Under the pieces are notes generated by a model, which worked only from the letters and a program-made list of their open reading frames with translations, was not told the origin of the DNA and ran no database searches. A stretch of DNA of 32,641 nucleotides, taken from Spartobacteria bacterium UBA5019 (GTDB taxonomy: Bacteria > Verrucomicrobiota > Verrucomicrobiia > Chthoniobacterales > Terrimicrobiaceae). Every line of letters begins with the position of its first letter. The stretch's first letter is position 1. Shown one piece after another: positions 8,071-14,951 of the stretch. The position numbers were made by a program, and so were the translations under genes. The stretch is from NCBI GenBank assembly GCA_002396485.1, contig DGXZ01000063.1:16281-48921 (forward strand), written 5' to 3'.

Positions 8071-8469
8071 TTACTTGGGGCCTTGGGTTGCGAGGCCGAT
8101 TTGCTTGATGTCGAGGCGTCCGAGCACATCGAGGACTTCCATGACCATCATGTATTGCGTGGCGCGGTCGCCGCGGACGACGACGGGAAATTCGGGCACC
8201 TTGGCTTTGTGCTCGCTAAGCTTGGCTTCGAGCTCGGCGATGGTCACCGGCACGGTGTCGAGGAAGAGCTTGCCCTCGTTGTTGATGGTGATGGATTTTC
8301 CCTTGGGGCCGCCGAGAGCTGGGGCCTTGCTGCCTTTCGGGAGATCGATTTTCACGCCTTGGACTCCGGCTGTGGTCATGATGATAAAAATCAACAAAAG
8401 CACGAGGTAGAGGTCTACCATCGGGGTCACATTGATGTCGTCGTAGGATTTGTCGTCGCCGGCGTCCAT
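8071..8469 (-). CDS. exbD: ExbD/TolR-type proton channel subunit
   Basis: A 132-residue protein of normal ExbD size. The cytoplasmic N-terminus carries the family signature YDDINVTPMVDLYLVLLLIF (residues 9-28). The Asp of MVDLYLVLL corresponds to the conserved proton-pathway aspartate (Asp25 in E. coli ExbD). There is one transmembrane helix (about 18-36) and a periplasmic domain with ITINNEGKLFLDT and VVVRGDRATQYMMVMEVLDV. Role: dimeric core of the ExbB/ExbD motor that uses the proton-motive force. It starts 6 bp after the exbB-like gene and ends 9 bp before the tonB-like gene. TolR is the alternative family name, but the neighbouring TonB-like protein favours ExbD. Confidence 0.92.
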   Translation of the reverse strand: MDAGDDKSYDDINVTPMVDLYLVLLLIFIIMTTAGVQGVKIDLPKGSKAPALGGPKGKSITINNEGKLFLDTVPVTIAELEAKLSEHKAKVPEFPVVVRGDRATQYMMVMEVLDVLGRLDIKQIGLATQGPK

Positions 8470-8475
8470 GGTTGG

Positions 8476-10431
8476 TTATTTGTGTTTGATGAGGTTGTCC
8501 ATGATGGCGGCGTTCTCATCGCCCTTGGTCTCCTCGTAGCGGGCGGCCTCCTCCGGGGTGCGGATTTGGCGGATCGGGACGTTGAGGGCGGCATCCCCCG
8601 GGGTGGGGTAAAATTCGGCGACCTTGGCGACGAACTCGTCGATGAACACCTGCATCGCGGAAACGGTGTTTTTGATGCTGGTATTTAGGAAGCTATACAT
8701 GAACAGGGCCGGAATCGCGACGAGCAGGCCGACGGTGGTGGCGAGGAGCGCGCTGGCGATACCGGGGGCGATCGAGTTCACATCCACCTCACCGGATTTG
8801 GCGATGATGGCAAAGGTGATCATCACACCTACGACGGTTCCAAGCAGACCGACATAGGGTCCACCGGCGATGCTGGTGGTGAGGTAAACAAGGCCGTTGC
8901 CCAAGCGGTGCTGTTCATGCACGAGGGCGGCATCCAACGAGGCGCGGATGGCTTGGATCGAGCGGGCGGAGAGGCCTTGGCCCTTGTTTTTTCCGAAGCC
9001 GAGGCGGTGGCGGATTTCCTCTGAGCCGACATGGTAGATGTGGTAGAGGGGCGAGTCGGCGAGGAGGTTGAGGCCTTTTTTGCCAATCTTGCCGCCGAAG
9101 GTCTTTGAGGATTCCGGGTTGTCGAGGTCCATCGCCGTGAGGTCGGTGGCGACATCTTTCCAAAGGCGCTGGAACTCCACGTTGCCTTTTTTGATTTTGC
9201 CGAGATTGACAAATTTGACGAAGGCAACGGTCCATCCTGCAAACATCATGATCACGCAGACGCCGATGGCGATCCAGCCGTCGAACATCATGTTCTTGGC
9301 GATGTCGCCGAACAGCATGACATGTTCCATGGCGCCGCCGTGGCCTCCTCCGCCGGCACCGCCTTCGCCCTCGCCGAGGGCGACCAATTTGCCGCTGGCA
9401 TCGTTTCCGGCTTGGCCGGTGTAGGCGAGTTGGACCCAGCCTGCGGGGCGGGCGGTTTTTGAGAGGTTGAACTCATCGATCTCGCCGACGAGGCCGTTTT
9501 TGCCATCGGCATCCGCGCCGAGTGTGGCTTCGCCTACGATGGCGGGCAGACCAGCGGCGACGGAGGAATATTCCTTGCCGTCGACATAGAGTTTCGTGCT
9601 CGAGCCGTCGGAGACCACGGCGATGTGTTTCCAGACATTGGGTGCGACGGGGTCGGCCGGTGTGGATTTGGAGGTGCCGGAAGCGGACGTGATGGTAACA
9701 ACCGGGGCACCGGCTTGGAAAGCGACTTGGAAGCGGGCGGCGTCGTCGCCCCAATCAAAGAGGACGCCTTTTTCGTTGAGGGTGGATTGTTTCAACCATG
9801 TCGAAAGGGTGAAGGGTTGGCCGGCATCGGCGCGGAGGGTGTCCGAGCCGGGAATCTTGGCGGCAGTGTTGCCGAGAAGGCGCATGCCGGGGCCGATGAG
9901 GGCGCCCTCGGAGAGCGTGCCGCCGGAGGTGGCGTTGTTGGCATTTTTTGTGACGTCCTTGGGAGTCGCGGCGGTGAAGTTATAGGCGAGAATGGTGTCG
10001 GCATCGTGGGCTGCGAGGGGATTTGCAGCTTCCTCGGCGGTGATCTCCGCATTGCCGCTGTAGAGCCAGATTTTGGTTTGGGCTCCGGGCTTGATGTCGG
10101 GGACTTTGACCCACACGAAGCCTTCGTTCATGAGGGCGTCCCATTTTTCCACACGGGACTCGAGTGGTGTCTTGTCATCCTCGGTCACGAAGCGGATGTC
10201 AGTGCCGTCCTCCTTGGCGGTCGCGAAATCGAAGTTTCCTTGATGGAGGCGCAGGAGGATGGTGGCGGTGCCGACCGGTTCGCTGATTTCAAATCCCGTC
10301 TTGGTGGTATCGATCGTGATGGGCCTGCGGGCGGTCCAGTCTTTGTTCCACCAGGCGTGGGAGTTCGCTGTGACGGAAACAAGGGCCGTGGCGGCGAGAA
10401 GGGCTGTTCGGATGAATGCGGTTGTTTTCAT
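8476..10431 (-). CDS. ExbB/TolQ/MotA-family channel fused to periplasmic DUF2341 and LamG domains
   Basis: A 651-residue protein against about 240 for ordinary ExbB. A signal peptide (residues 1-26, SHA|WW) precedes a DUF2341 domain (about 27-135, beginning WWNKDWTARRPITID). A LamG/concanavalin-like jellyroll follows (about 150-345), with FTLSTWLKQ, WKHIAVVSDGSSTKLYVDGK and GEIDEFNLSKTARP, then a Gly-rich hinge. The channel part has TM1 (about 385-410), a cytoplasmic insert, TM2 (SIAGGPYVGLLGTVVGVMIT) and TM3 (IAPGIASALLATTVGLLVAI), the canonical MotA/TolQ/ExbB signatures. Known family role: pentameric proton channel around ExbD. The periplasmic jellyroll suggests glycan or protein binding by the motor itself, which is inference. 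DUF2341-ExbB fusions occur in Verrucomicrobiota and related phyla as far as I recall, so the fusion is probably not a sequencing artefact. It begins 9 bp after the tpsB stop. Confidence 0.88.
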   Translation of the reverse strand: MKTTAFIRTALLAATALVSVTANSHAWWNKDWTARRPITIDTTKTGFEISEPVGTATILLRLHQGNFDFATAKEDGTDIRFVTEDDKTPLESRVEKWDALMNEGFVWVKVPDIKPGAQTKIWLYSGNAEITAEEAANPLAAHDADTILAYNFTAATPKDVTKNANNATSGGTLSEGALIGPGMRLLGNTAAKIPGSDTLRADAGQPFTLSTWLKQSTLNEKGVLFDWGDDAARFQVAFQAGAPVVTITSASGTSKSTPADPVAPNVWKHIAVVSDGSSTKLYVDGKEYSSVAAGLPAIVGEATLGADADGKNGLVGEIDEFNLSKTARPAGWVQLAYTGQAGNDASGKLVALGEGEGGAGGGGHGGAMEHVMLFGDIAKNMMFDGWIAIGVCVIMMFAGWTVAFVKFVNLGKIKKGNVEFQRLWKDVATDLTAMDLDNPESSKTFGGKIGKKGLNLLADSPLYHIYHVGSEEIRHRLGFGKNKGQGLSARSIQAIRASLDAALVHEQHRLGNGLVYLTTSIAGGPYVGLLGTVVGVMITFAIIAKSGEVDVNSIAPGIASALLATTVGLLVAIPALFMYSFLNTSIKNTVSAMQVFIDEFVAKVAEFYPTPGDAALNVPIRQIRTPEEAARYEETKGDENAAIMDNLIKHK

Positions 10432-10440
10432 ATCGTGCGG

Positions 10441-12081
10441 TTAGAGTTCTGCGGAGATGCTGAAGGAAAAGAGCGGTTGATAGGCTTCGGAGGGGGATTG
10501 GGTGACCTGCGGAATGCCGATGAAGAAATCGCCATTGATGTGGTCCACCAGGCGGACGCTGGTTCCGAAGCCGTAGCTCCAGAGGTTGAAGGTCGAGGTC
10601 TGCTCGGGGAGGGGGTCGTTGAGCATGGCGTAGCCGGCGTCGATGAAGACGAAAAAGCGCCACTCGTTGCCTTTCGGAAGCCAGCCGAGGAGTGACGGCG
10701 TCCGGAATTCCAGCGTGCCGCCGATGGCGTTATCACCCGTCACGACGGACTCGAGGTAACCGCGCACGGTGGACTGTCCGCCGAGACTATATTGCTCGGT
10801 GTCCACGAGCGGATTCGCCGTCGCCTGGCCCTGCACCTCGCCGAAGAGTTGGAAATCCCATGGGAGCTTCTGGGTGTGGGCGAGATTGCCGCGCAGGTAG
10901 AAAAAGTTCGCATTCGCATTGTAGCGGCGGTTGTCGAAATCAATCGCCTCCTGCGTGCCTGTTCCGCGGAAGGAGAAGGTCACACCAGCACCGAACTCGG
11001 TCTCGTAGTATTTGCCGATCGAGCTGGCATTGTAATTGATCGAGAAAGGCCAGTAGGTGAGGGGACTGGAAACCGTCTGGTTGCCCACGACGAGATCTTG
11101 AGCGAAATCCTTGTAGTCGATGCCCATACTGGCCGAGTGGTAGAATCCGGTCTTTGCCGGAAGGTTGAAAAGGAAGCGTCCGCCGTAGATTTCGCCGTTT
11201 CCGAGCGAGTCGGTGCCGCCGAGGGTCGAGACCTGGCTGTTCTGGCTCGTGGCTTGCAGCATGAGCGCTACCCAGTCGATGGATGGCGTGCGGGCGATGT
11301 AGTAGCCAGAAAAAATGAGGGCATCACTCGGTCGCTGCGGGGCGATCTGGAAGCCTGCTCCGATGGTGTGTCCCATCTGCCACAAATTGTCGTAGCGCAC
11401 CGAAGCGTCGAGGCGGAGGGGTGTCGTGTTCGCACTGTAGCGGTTGTTCAGCTCCACGCTGCCGTGCAGGGGGAACTTGTCTTTCACAGTCAGCTCCACA
11501 TCGACAGTCCCAGGTGTTTTTCCAACGGCAAGCGAGGGGGTAACCTGGAGGTCGGCGGTCTGGTTGAGGGCGATGATGTCGCGCTGCACATCGTTGAAAT
11601 TCGGCACGCCGCCCTCTGCGAGCGCCGGGGACATTTTTTTGATCCTCTCGATGTCAAAGAAACGCGATCCCTTCACGCGCAGGCGGCCGACGGTCGCCTC
11701 GGTGACCTGCAGCACAATGACGCCGGTATTGATGCCCTGAGGCGGGACGGAGACGGAAACGGTCTGGTACCCTTCATCATGGTAGGCCTTCTCCAACGAA
11801 ACGCGGGCGTTTTCCACATCCTCCGGCGTGCGGCCCGGCCCGGTGTGGCTGTAGAGGGCCTTGTCGACCGCTCCGGTCGGAAGTGTCTTGGCGCCCACCA
11901 CGCGGAATTCGCGGATGGAAAAAGTCTGCGGCGGCTCGGGATCGACGACTGGCGGCGGCTCCTCATCGATGAAATGATTCGCGTCCTGTGCGGCCAGTTG
12001 GCCGGACAGGGCGACAGAGACTCCCAATACCAAGTGAAGGATCAGGCGTCTGAAGCGGATGGTGTGAGAACTCCGAATCAT
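10441..12081 (-). CDS. Two-partner secretion transporter (TpsB), ShlB/FhaC/HecB family
   Basis: A 546-residue protein. I place the start at the ATG at 12081, where a typical Sec signal begins (IRFRRLILHLVLGVSVALSG, mature end after LAA|QD). The frame stays open 84 codons further upstream, but that extension does not look like an export signal. A short Pro-rich linker (EEPPPVVDPEPP) is followed by two POTRA domains. POTRA1 (about 53-125) has FSIREFRVVGAKTLPTGAVD and GYQTVSVSVPPQGINTGVIV; POTRA2 spans about 126-205. A ShlB-type 16-strand barrel (about 206-546) carries SLGGQSTVRGY, equivalent to the conserved GG..SVRGF loop-6 motif, and a C-terminal FSISAEL. Family role: outer-membrane pore that recognises the TPS domain and secretes TpsA. 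The matching exoprotein is encoded at the far end of the same gene run. No Shine-Dalgarno sequence is visible. Confidence 0.9.
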   Translation of the reverse strand: MIRSSHTIRFRRLILHLVLGVSVALSGQLAAQDANHFIDEEPPPVVDPEPPQTFSIREFRVVGAKTLPTGAVDKALYSHTGPGRTPEDVENARVSLEKAYHDEGYQTVSVSVPPQGINTGVIVLQVTEATVGRLRVKGSRFFDIERIKKMSPALAEGGVPNFNDVQRDIIALNQTADLQVTPSLAVGKTPGTVDVELTVKDKFPLHGSVELNNRYSANTTPLRLDASVRYDNLWQMGHTIGAGFQIAPQRPSDALIFSGYYIARTPSIDWVALMLQATSQNSQVSTLGGTDSLGNGEIYGGRFLFNLPAKTGFYHSASMGIDYKDFAQDLVVGNQTVSSPLTYWPFSINYNASSIGKYYETEFGAGVTFSFRGTGTQEAIDFDNRRYNANANFFYLRGNLAHTQKLPWDFQLFGEVQGQATANPLVDTEQYSLGGQSTVRGYLESVVTGDNAIGGTLEFRTPSLLGWLPKGNEWRFFVFIDAGYAMLNDPLPEQTSTFNLWSYGFGTSVRLVDHINGDFFIGIPQVTQSPSEAYQPLFSFSISAEL

Positions 12082-12240
12082 TGAGCGCAGTAAGTCAGCA
12101 GTCGGCCCCAAATCGGGCAACAGGTGTAATGTTACGATCTTGTCACAAAGAATCCGAGCATCATCTTTTGTGTTGACTGCCTCTTCAGCCAAAACACGAG
12201 AAGCCAGGAATAGAGACCGGGGGCTTGGCGGAATTGTGAA

Positions 12241-12267
12241 ACAGGCGGAGGCGCTGCCCCCGCCTGT
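12241..12267. other. GC-rich hairpin in the tpsB leader region
   Basis: An inverted repeat with an 8-bp outer stem (ACAGGCGG / CCGCCTGT), one A-C mismatch, an inner GGC/GCC stem and a GCT loop. On the minus strand it is followed only by TTTCACAATT, so it is at best a weak intrinsic terminator for the regulator transcript. It could instead be a leader structure upstream of tpsB. Confidence 0.45.
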
Positions 12268-12343
12268 TCCTGTTGCACTGATTCTCACACCAGGTGCATC
12301 CTGAGCAATGATTGTGCGGCCATTCGAATGCAACGCATGTCAT

Positions 12344-12359
12344 GTTACAAATTCGTAAC
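12344..12359. promoter_or_regulatory. Candidate operator, imperfect palindrome
   Basis: GTTACAAATTCGTAAC is symmetrical at 14 of 16 positions, with perfect GTTAC/GTAAC half-sites. It lies between the regulator gene and tpsB, about 260 bp upstream of the tpsB start. The size suits a dimeric winged-helix regulator, but nothing links it to a particular protein. A related asymmetric string, gttacgatcttgtcac, occurs nearer tpsB at 12128-12143. Confidence 0.35.
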
Positions 12360-12528
12360 CTTGGCTTGCCTCCTTTGTTGGCTTTTTTCTCTTTGGAACG
12401 GAAAACGGCTTGCTGTTTCGGTTGAATCATTCTGGGAACAAGCTCAAAAAAACGCGACATCGATCTGGCTGTTGAGTGGCTTTTCCATCAGAATCGGAAA
12501 ACAAACTCTGATATTGTCGAGCGAGAGC

Positions 12529-13422
12529 TTATCGGCACTGGCTCACGATGTCGCACAGGACTTGCTCAGAGGTGCGCAGGTGCTCCAGCAGGGATCGCCG
12601 GGCAGAAGGGAGATCTTCGCTCAAAATCGCATCGATGATCTTGAGATGCTGGCCAATCCCCAGTTTGCCCTTCTCAACCGAGTAAAATGTGCTCAGAAGT
12701 TGAAACTCGATGATGAGGTAGATGAATCCAGCACGCTCCTTCAGGAGTGAGTTGCCTGCCGCTTCTATAAGAAGTCGGTGGAAGGCAAGATCAGTACTCA
12801 GGATTTCTGGGATTGTTGTCTGCCTGTTCCTGAGCACCAGACGCGACTCGGCCCGGACGAGTTCGAACGCCTTCCGCCTCTCATCGGACAGGCCTTTTGC
12901 AAGAAGCTTTTTCAAGCAAAAATGCTCCACCATTTTGCGGAACTCGCTCAGTTCCGCGACGCGTTCTTCGTTGAACGTAGCAACCTCCCACTTTTGTCGT
13001 TCGGTTTTTGTCAGCAAGCCAAGGGGCATCATTTCCAAGAGGGCTTCCCGCATCGAGATCGTGGCCACACCGATTTTTTTGGCCAGCGCCAACTCCGAGA
13101 GTTGATCGCCGGGATGCAGGCAGCCGCTGCCTAATTCTGCCAAGAGAAAAGCTTTTGCGATCTGTCTCTTTGATCCCTCATTGGCGGGCGGTAATTTTGG
13201 AATACACTTCGCAAGGATCCAGCCACGTGAGGAACGCTTGACGATACTCTCACTTTGCAAGACTGCGAGCATCCCGCGGACAGGAGAGCGACCAAGCCCG
13301 CTGGCTTCCGCGAGCATTCTTTCGGATGGCAGTGCGTCACCCGGCTTCAAAGCGTGCAATCCACATTCGTAAACGACTTTCAGCTGCAATGAAGTCAAAT
13401 GCCGTTTCATGTCAGCTCGCAT
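12529..13422 (-). CDS. GntR/FCD-family regulator with tandem winged-helix domains
   Basis: A 297-residue protein. A first GntR-type winged helix (about residues 8-72) shows LKPGDALPSERMLAEASGLG and SPVRGMLAVLQSESIV. A second (about 85-150) shows LHPGDQLSELALAKKIGVA and SMREALLEMMPLGLL. An FCD ligand domain (about 155-290) keeps the metal-ligand pattern: D211 and H215 in DLAFH, H259 and H281. Ordinary FadR/FCD regulators have a single winged helix and about 220-250 residues. FCD regulators typically sense carboxylates such as lactate, glycolate or sugar acids. This gene is divergent from an operon that starts with a 2-hydroxyacid oxidase, so control of that operon by its substrate or a sugar acid is a reasonable inference. 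The start could instead be Met5 (13410). Neither start has a Shine-Dalgarno sequence. Confidence 0.85.
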   Translation of the reverse strand: MRADMKRHLTSLQLKVVYECGLHALKPGDALPSERMLAEASGLGRSPVRGMLAVLQSESIVKRSSRGWILAKCIPKLPPANEGSKRQIAKAFLLAELGSGCLHPGDQLSELALAKKIGVATISMREALLEMMPLGLLTKTERQKWEVATFNEERVAELSEFRKMVEHFCLKKLLAKGLSDERRKAFELVRAESRLVLRNRQTTIPEILSTDLAFHRLLIEAAGNSLLKERAGFIYLIIEFQLLSTFYSVEKGKLGIGQHLKIIDAILSEDLPSARRSLLEHLRTSEQVLCDIVSQCR

Positions 13423-13508
13423 TCGGACCGTGCTTGAAAAGGAATTTTTTGCATGAACCAGGGAATAGCGGATTTTTTAAAAAAGCAAAGACTGGGCGAT
13501 TATTTATA

Positions 13509-13536
13509 TTGACCCAATTTAAATTTTGGCTAATTT
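13509..13536 (+). promoter_or_regulatory. Candidate promoter and operator of the catabolic operon
   Basis: TTGACC (13509-13514) and TAATTT (13531-13536) are separated by 16 bp and resemble sigma-70 -35/-10 boxes. The spacer carries CCAATTTAAATTTTGG (13514-13529), with symmetrical CCAA/TTGG ends and an AT-rich centre, a plausible site for the divergent regulator. If this promoter is used, transcription would start within a few bases of the GTG at 13545, giving a nearly leaderless message. Confidence 0.4.
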
Positions 13537-13544
13537 CTTTTCCT

Positions 13545-14951
13545 GTGACCCCTCCTCTCAACGCCATTGTAGCAGATCTGTACCGTGTGGCTCCAAAGTG
13601 CCGTGTGATGACATCGCCTGCCCAGATGGCGGGCTACGATGCGGATGGATTGGGCTACAAATCCTTTCGGCCTGACCTCGTGGTGATCCCCTCGAATGCC
13701 GAAGAATTGGCACGTGTGGTGCAGGTGTTGAACGACTCGCGCCTGCCGATTTGCATGCGAGGTGCGGGCACATCGCTGTCCGGCGGGCCGGTGGCGGTCC
13801 AGGGTGGAGCAGTGGTGCACACCTCTCAACTCCGGGAGATCCGGAAGATCAACAGGGAGGGCCTGTGGTGCGAGGTCGAAAGCGGGGTCAATCTGAACCA
13901 GCTAGATGCTGCTCTGCTACCATCGGGGCTCTGCTATCCGCCCGATCCATCCAGCGGCCCTGTTTGCACACTTGGTGGCAATGTGGCTTCCAACGCTGGC
14001 GGGGCGCATTGCTTTCGTTATGGCGTCACCAGCAATTACGTCCTTGGTTTGGAAGCCGTACTGCTCGATGGCACGGTGTGTCGCTTCGGCGGCCCAGCCG
14101 GTGGGCGTGGATCTTGGCGAGAGGATTGGAAAAGGCTGATGATTGGATCCGAGGGAACTCTAGGGGCGTTCACGCGATTCTGGCTGCGTCTGACTCCCCG
14201 TTCGGAAAAATCTTGGACCTTCCGGGCCACCTGCGCCGACCTCGCCACGACCGAGAGGGCCATCCACGCTCTTGTGAAACATCCATCCTTCCCGGTGGCC
14301 ATTGAATTGATGGATCCACGCTCGGTCGCGATGGTGGAGAGCAGTCCGATGGCTGTGGGTCTGCCAATGGATCATTTTCTACTCGTCGCAGAGATTGACG
14401 GTCCCGCCGCACTGGTCGACCGACGGGCGGAATCTGTCGCCGGTGTGCTCCGTGAGGCGGGATGCACCGGAGTCCTTTTCAGTGACGACCCCGCCATGCG
14501 AACCAAGCTCTTCAAGGCACGCAAGGCCCAAGGTGGGCTTCTCGGACAGGTAAGCCCGGATTTTCTCGTCCAGGACGCCGTGATTCCCAAGCGGGCACTT
14601 GCTGAGTTGCTCGCACTCATCTACGAGGAAGCCGACCGCGCCGGCCTTCCCGCTGTAACGGTTATGCATGCGGGCGACGGCAACCTGCATCCCAATTTTC
14701 TCTTTGATTCCCGTAAGCCCGGGGACATTGAAAAAGTGGAGGCAATCAGCAAGCGTTTGATGGAAAGGGTCATTGCGGTCGGTGGAACCCTTTCAGGAGA
14801 GCACGGCATCGGCAACGACAAGTCCGAATACATGGGCATGGTTTTCGGGCCTGATTCCCTGCGTATGCAGCTCGCCGTGCCTTCTGCCTTCAACCCGGCC
14901 CACCAACTCAACCCTCTCAAGGTTTTTCCCCAACGTCGTTTCGCCGCATGA
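13545..14951 (+). CDS. glcD: FAD-linked 2-hydroxyacid oxidase, GlcD-like subunit
   Basis: A 468-residue protein when started at GTG 13545. The reading frame extends further upstream, but that part overlaps the divergent regulator and shows no homology; family similarity begins near LNAIVADLYRVAPKC. Domains are FAD_binding_4 (about residues 40-180) and FAD-oxidase C-terminal (about 215-465). Visible signatures are RGAGTSLSGGP (FAD PP-loop), YPPDPSS, GGNVASNAGGAHCFRYGVT, MIGSEGTLGAFT, HAGDGNLHPNFLFD and SGEHGIG. Family role: oxidation of glycolate, D-lactate or related 2-hydroxy acids with electron transfer to a membrane acceptor through GlcE/GlcF. It is first in the operon and overlaps the glcE-like gene by ATGA. 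The substrate cannot be read from sequence. The sugar-catabolic setting suggests lactate or a sugar-derived hydroxy acid rather than photorespiratory glycolate. Confidence 0.87.
   Translation: MTPPLNAIVADLYRVAPKCRVMTSPAQMAGYDADGLGYKSFRPDLVVIPSNAEELARVVQVLNDSRLPICMRGAGTSLSGGPVAVQGGAVVHTSQLREIRKINREGLWCEVESGVNLNQLDAALLPSGLCYPPDPSSGPVCTLGGNVASNAGGAHCFRYGVTSNYVLGLEAVLLDGTVCRFGGPAGGRGSWREDWKRLMIGSEGTLGAFTRFWLRLTPRSEKSWTFRATCADLATTERAIHALVKHPSFPVAIELMDPRSVAMVESSPMAVGLPMDHFLLVAEIDGPAALVDRRAESVAGVLREAGCTGVLFSDDPAMRTKLFKARKAQGGLLGQVSPDFLVQDAVIPKRALAELLALIYEEADRAGLPAVTVMHAGDGNLHPNFLFDSRKPGDIEKVEAISKRLMERVIAVGGTLSGEHGIGNDKSEYMGMVFGPDSLRMQLAVPSAFNPAHQLNPLKVFPQRRFAA

Larger units (their letters stand above)
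12082..12528. other. Intergenic region between tpsB and the GntR-type regulator
   Basis: About 450 bp without a convincing gene. It includes an open 84-codon in-frame extension of tpsB (12082-12333) that I judge noncoding, a GC-rich hairpin (12241-12267) and a palindrome (12344-12359). It must hold the tpsB promoter unless tpsB is read from the upstream regulator. No -35/-10 pair stands out on the minus strand, and no hairpin followed by a clear T-run marks the end of the regulator transcript. Confidence 0.6.

Noticed and set aside
7588..8688. Plus-strand open frame opposite the tonB- and exbD-like genes
   Set aside because: Antisense to well-supported motor genes. Its composition (runs of W/R/G, H/D) mirrors the polyproline and other codons on the true strand.
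12082..12333. 84-codon N-terminal extension of TpsB
   Set aside because: The extension lacks an export signal, contains the GC-rich hairpin and would place the real signal peptide internally. The ATG at 12081 gives a normal TpsB.
12447..12505. Terminator of the regulator transcript
   Set aside because: An A-run (12447-12453) and a short atcaga/tctgat inverted repeat are present, but they are not arranged as a hairpin followed by a T-run on the minus strand.
13326..13544. Upstream extension of the GlcD-like frame
   Set aside because: It overlaps the start of the divergent regulator gene and includes the AT-rich promoter region. Family similarity begins only after the GTG at 13545.
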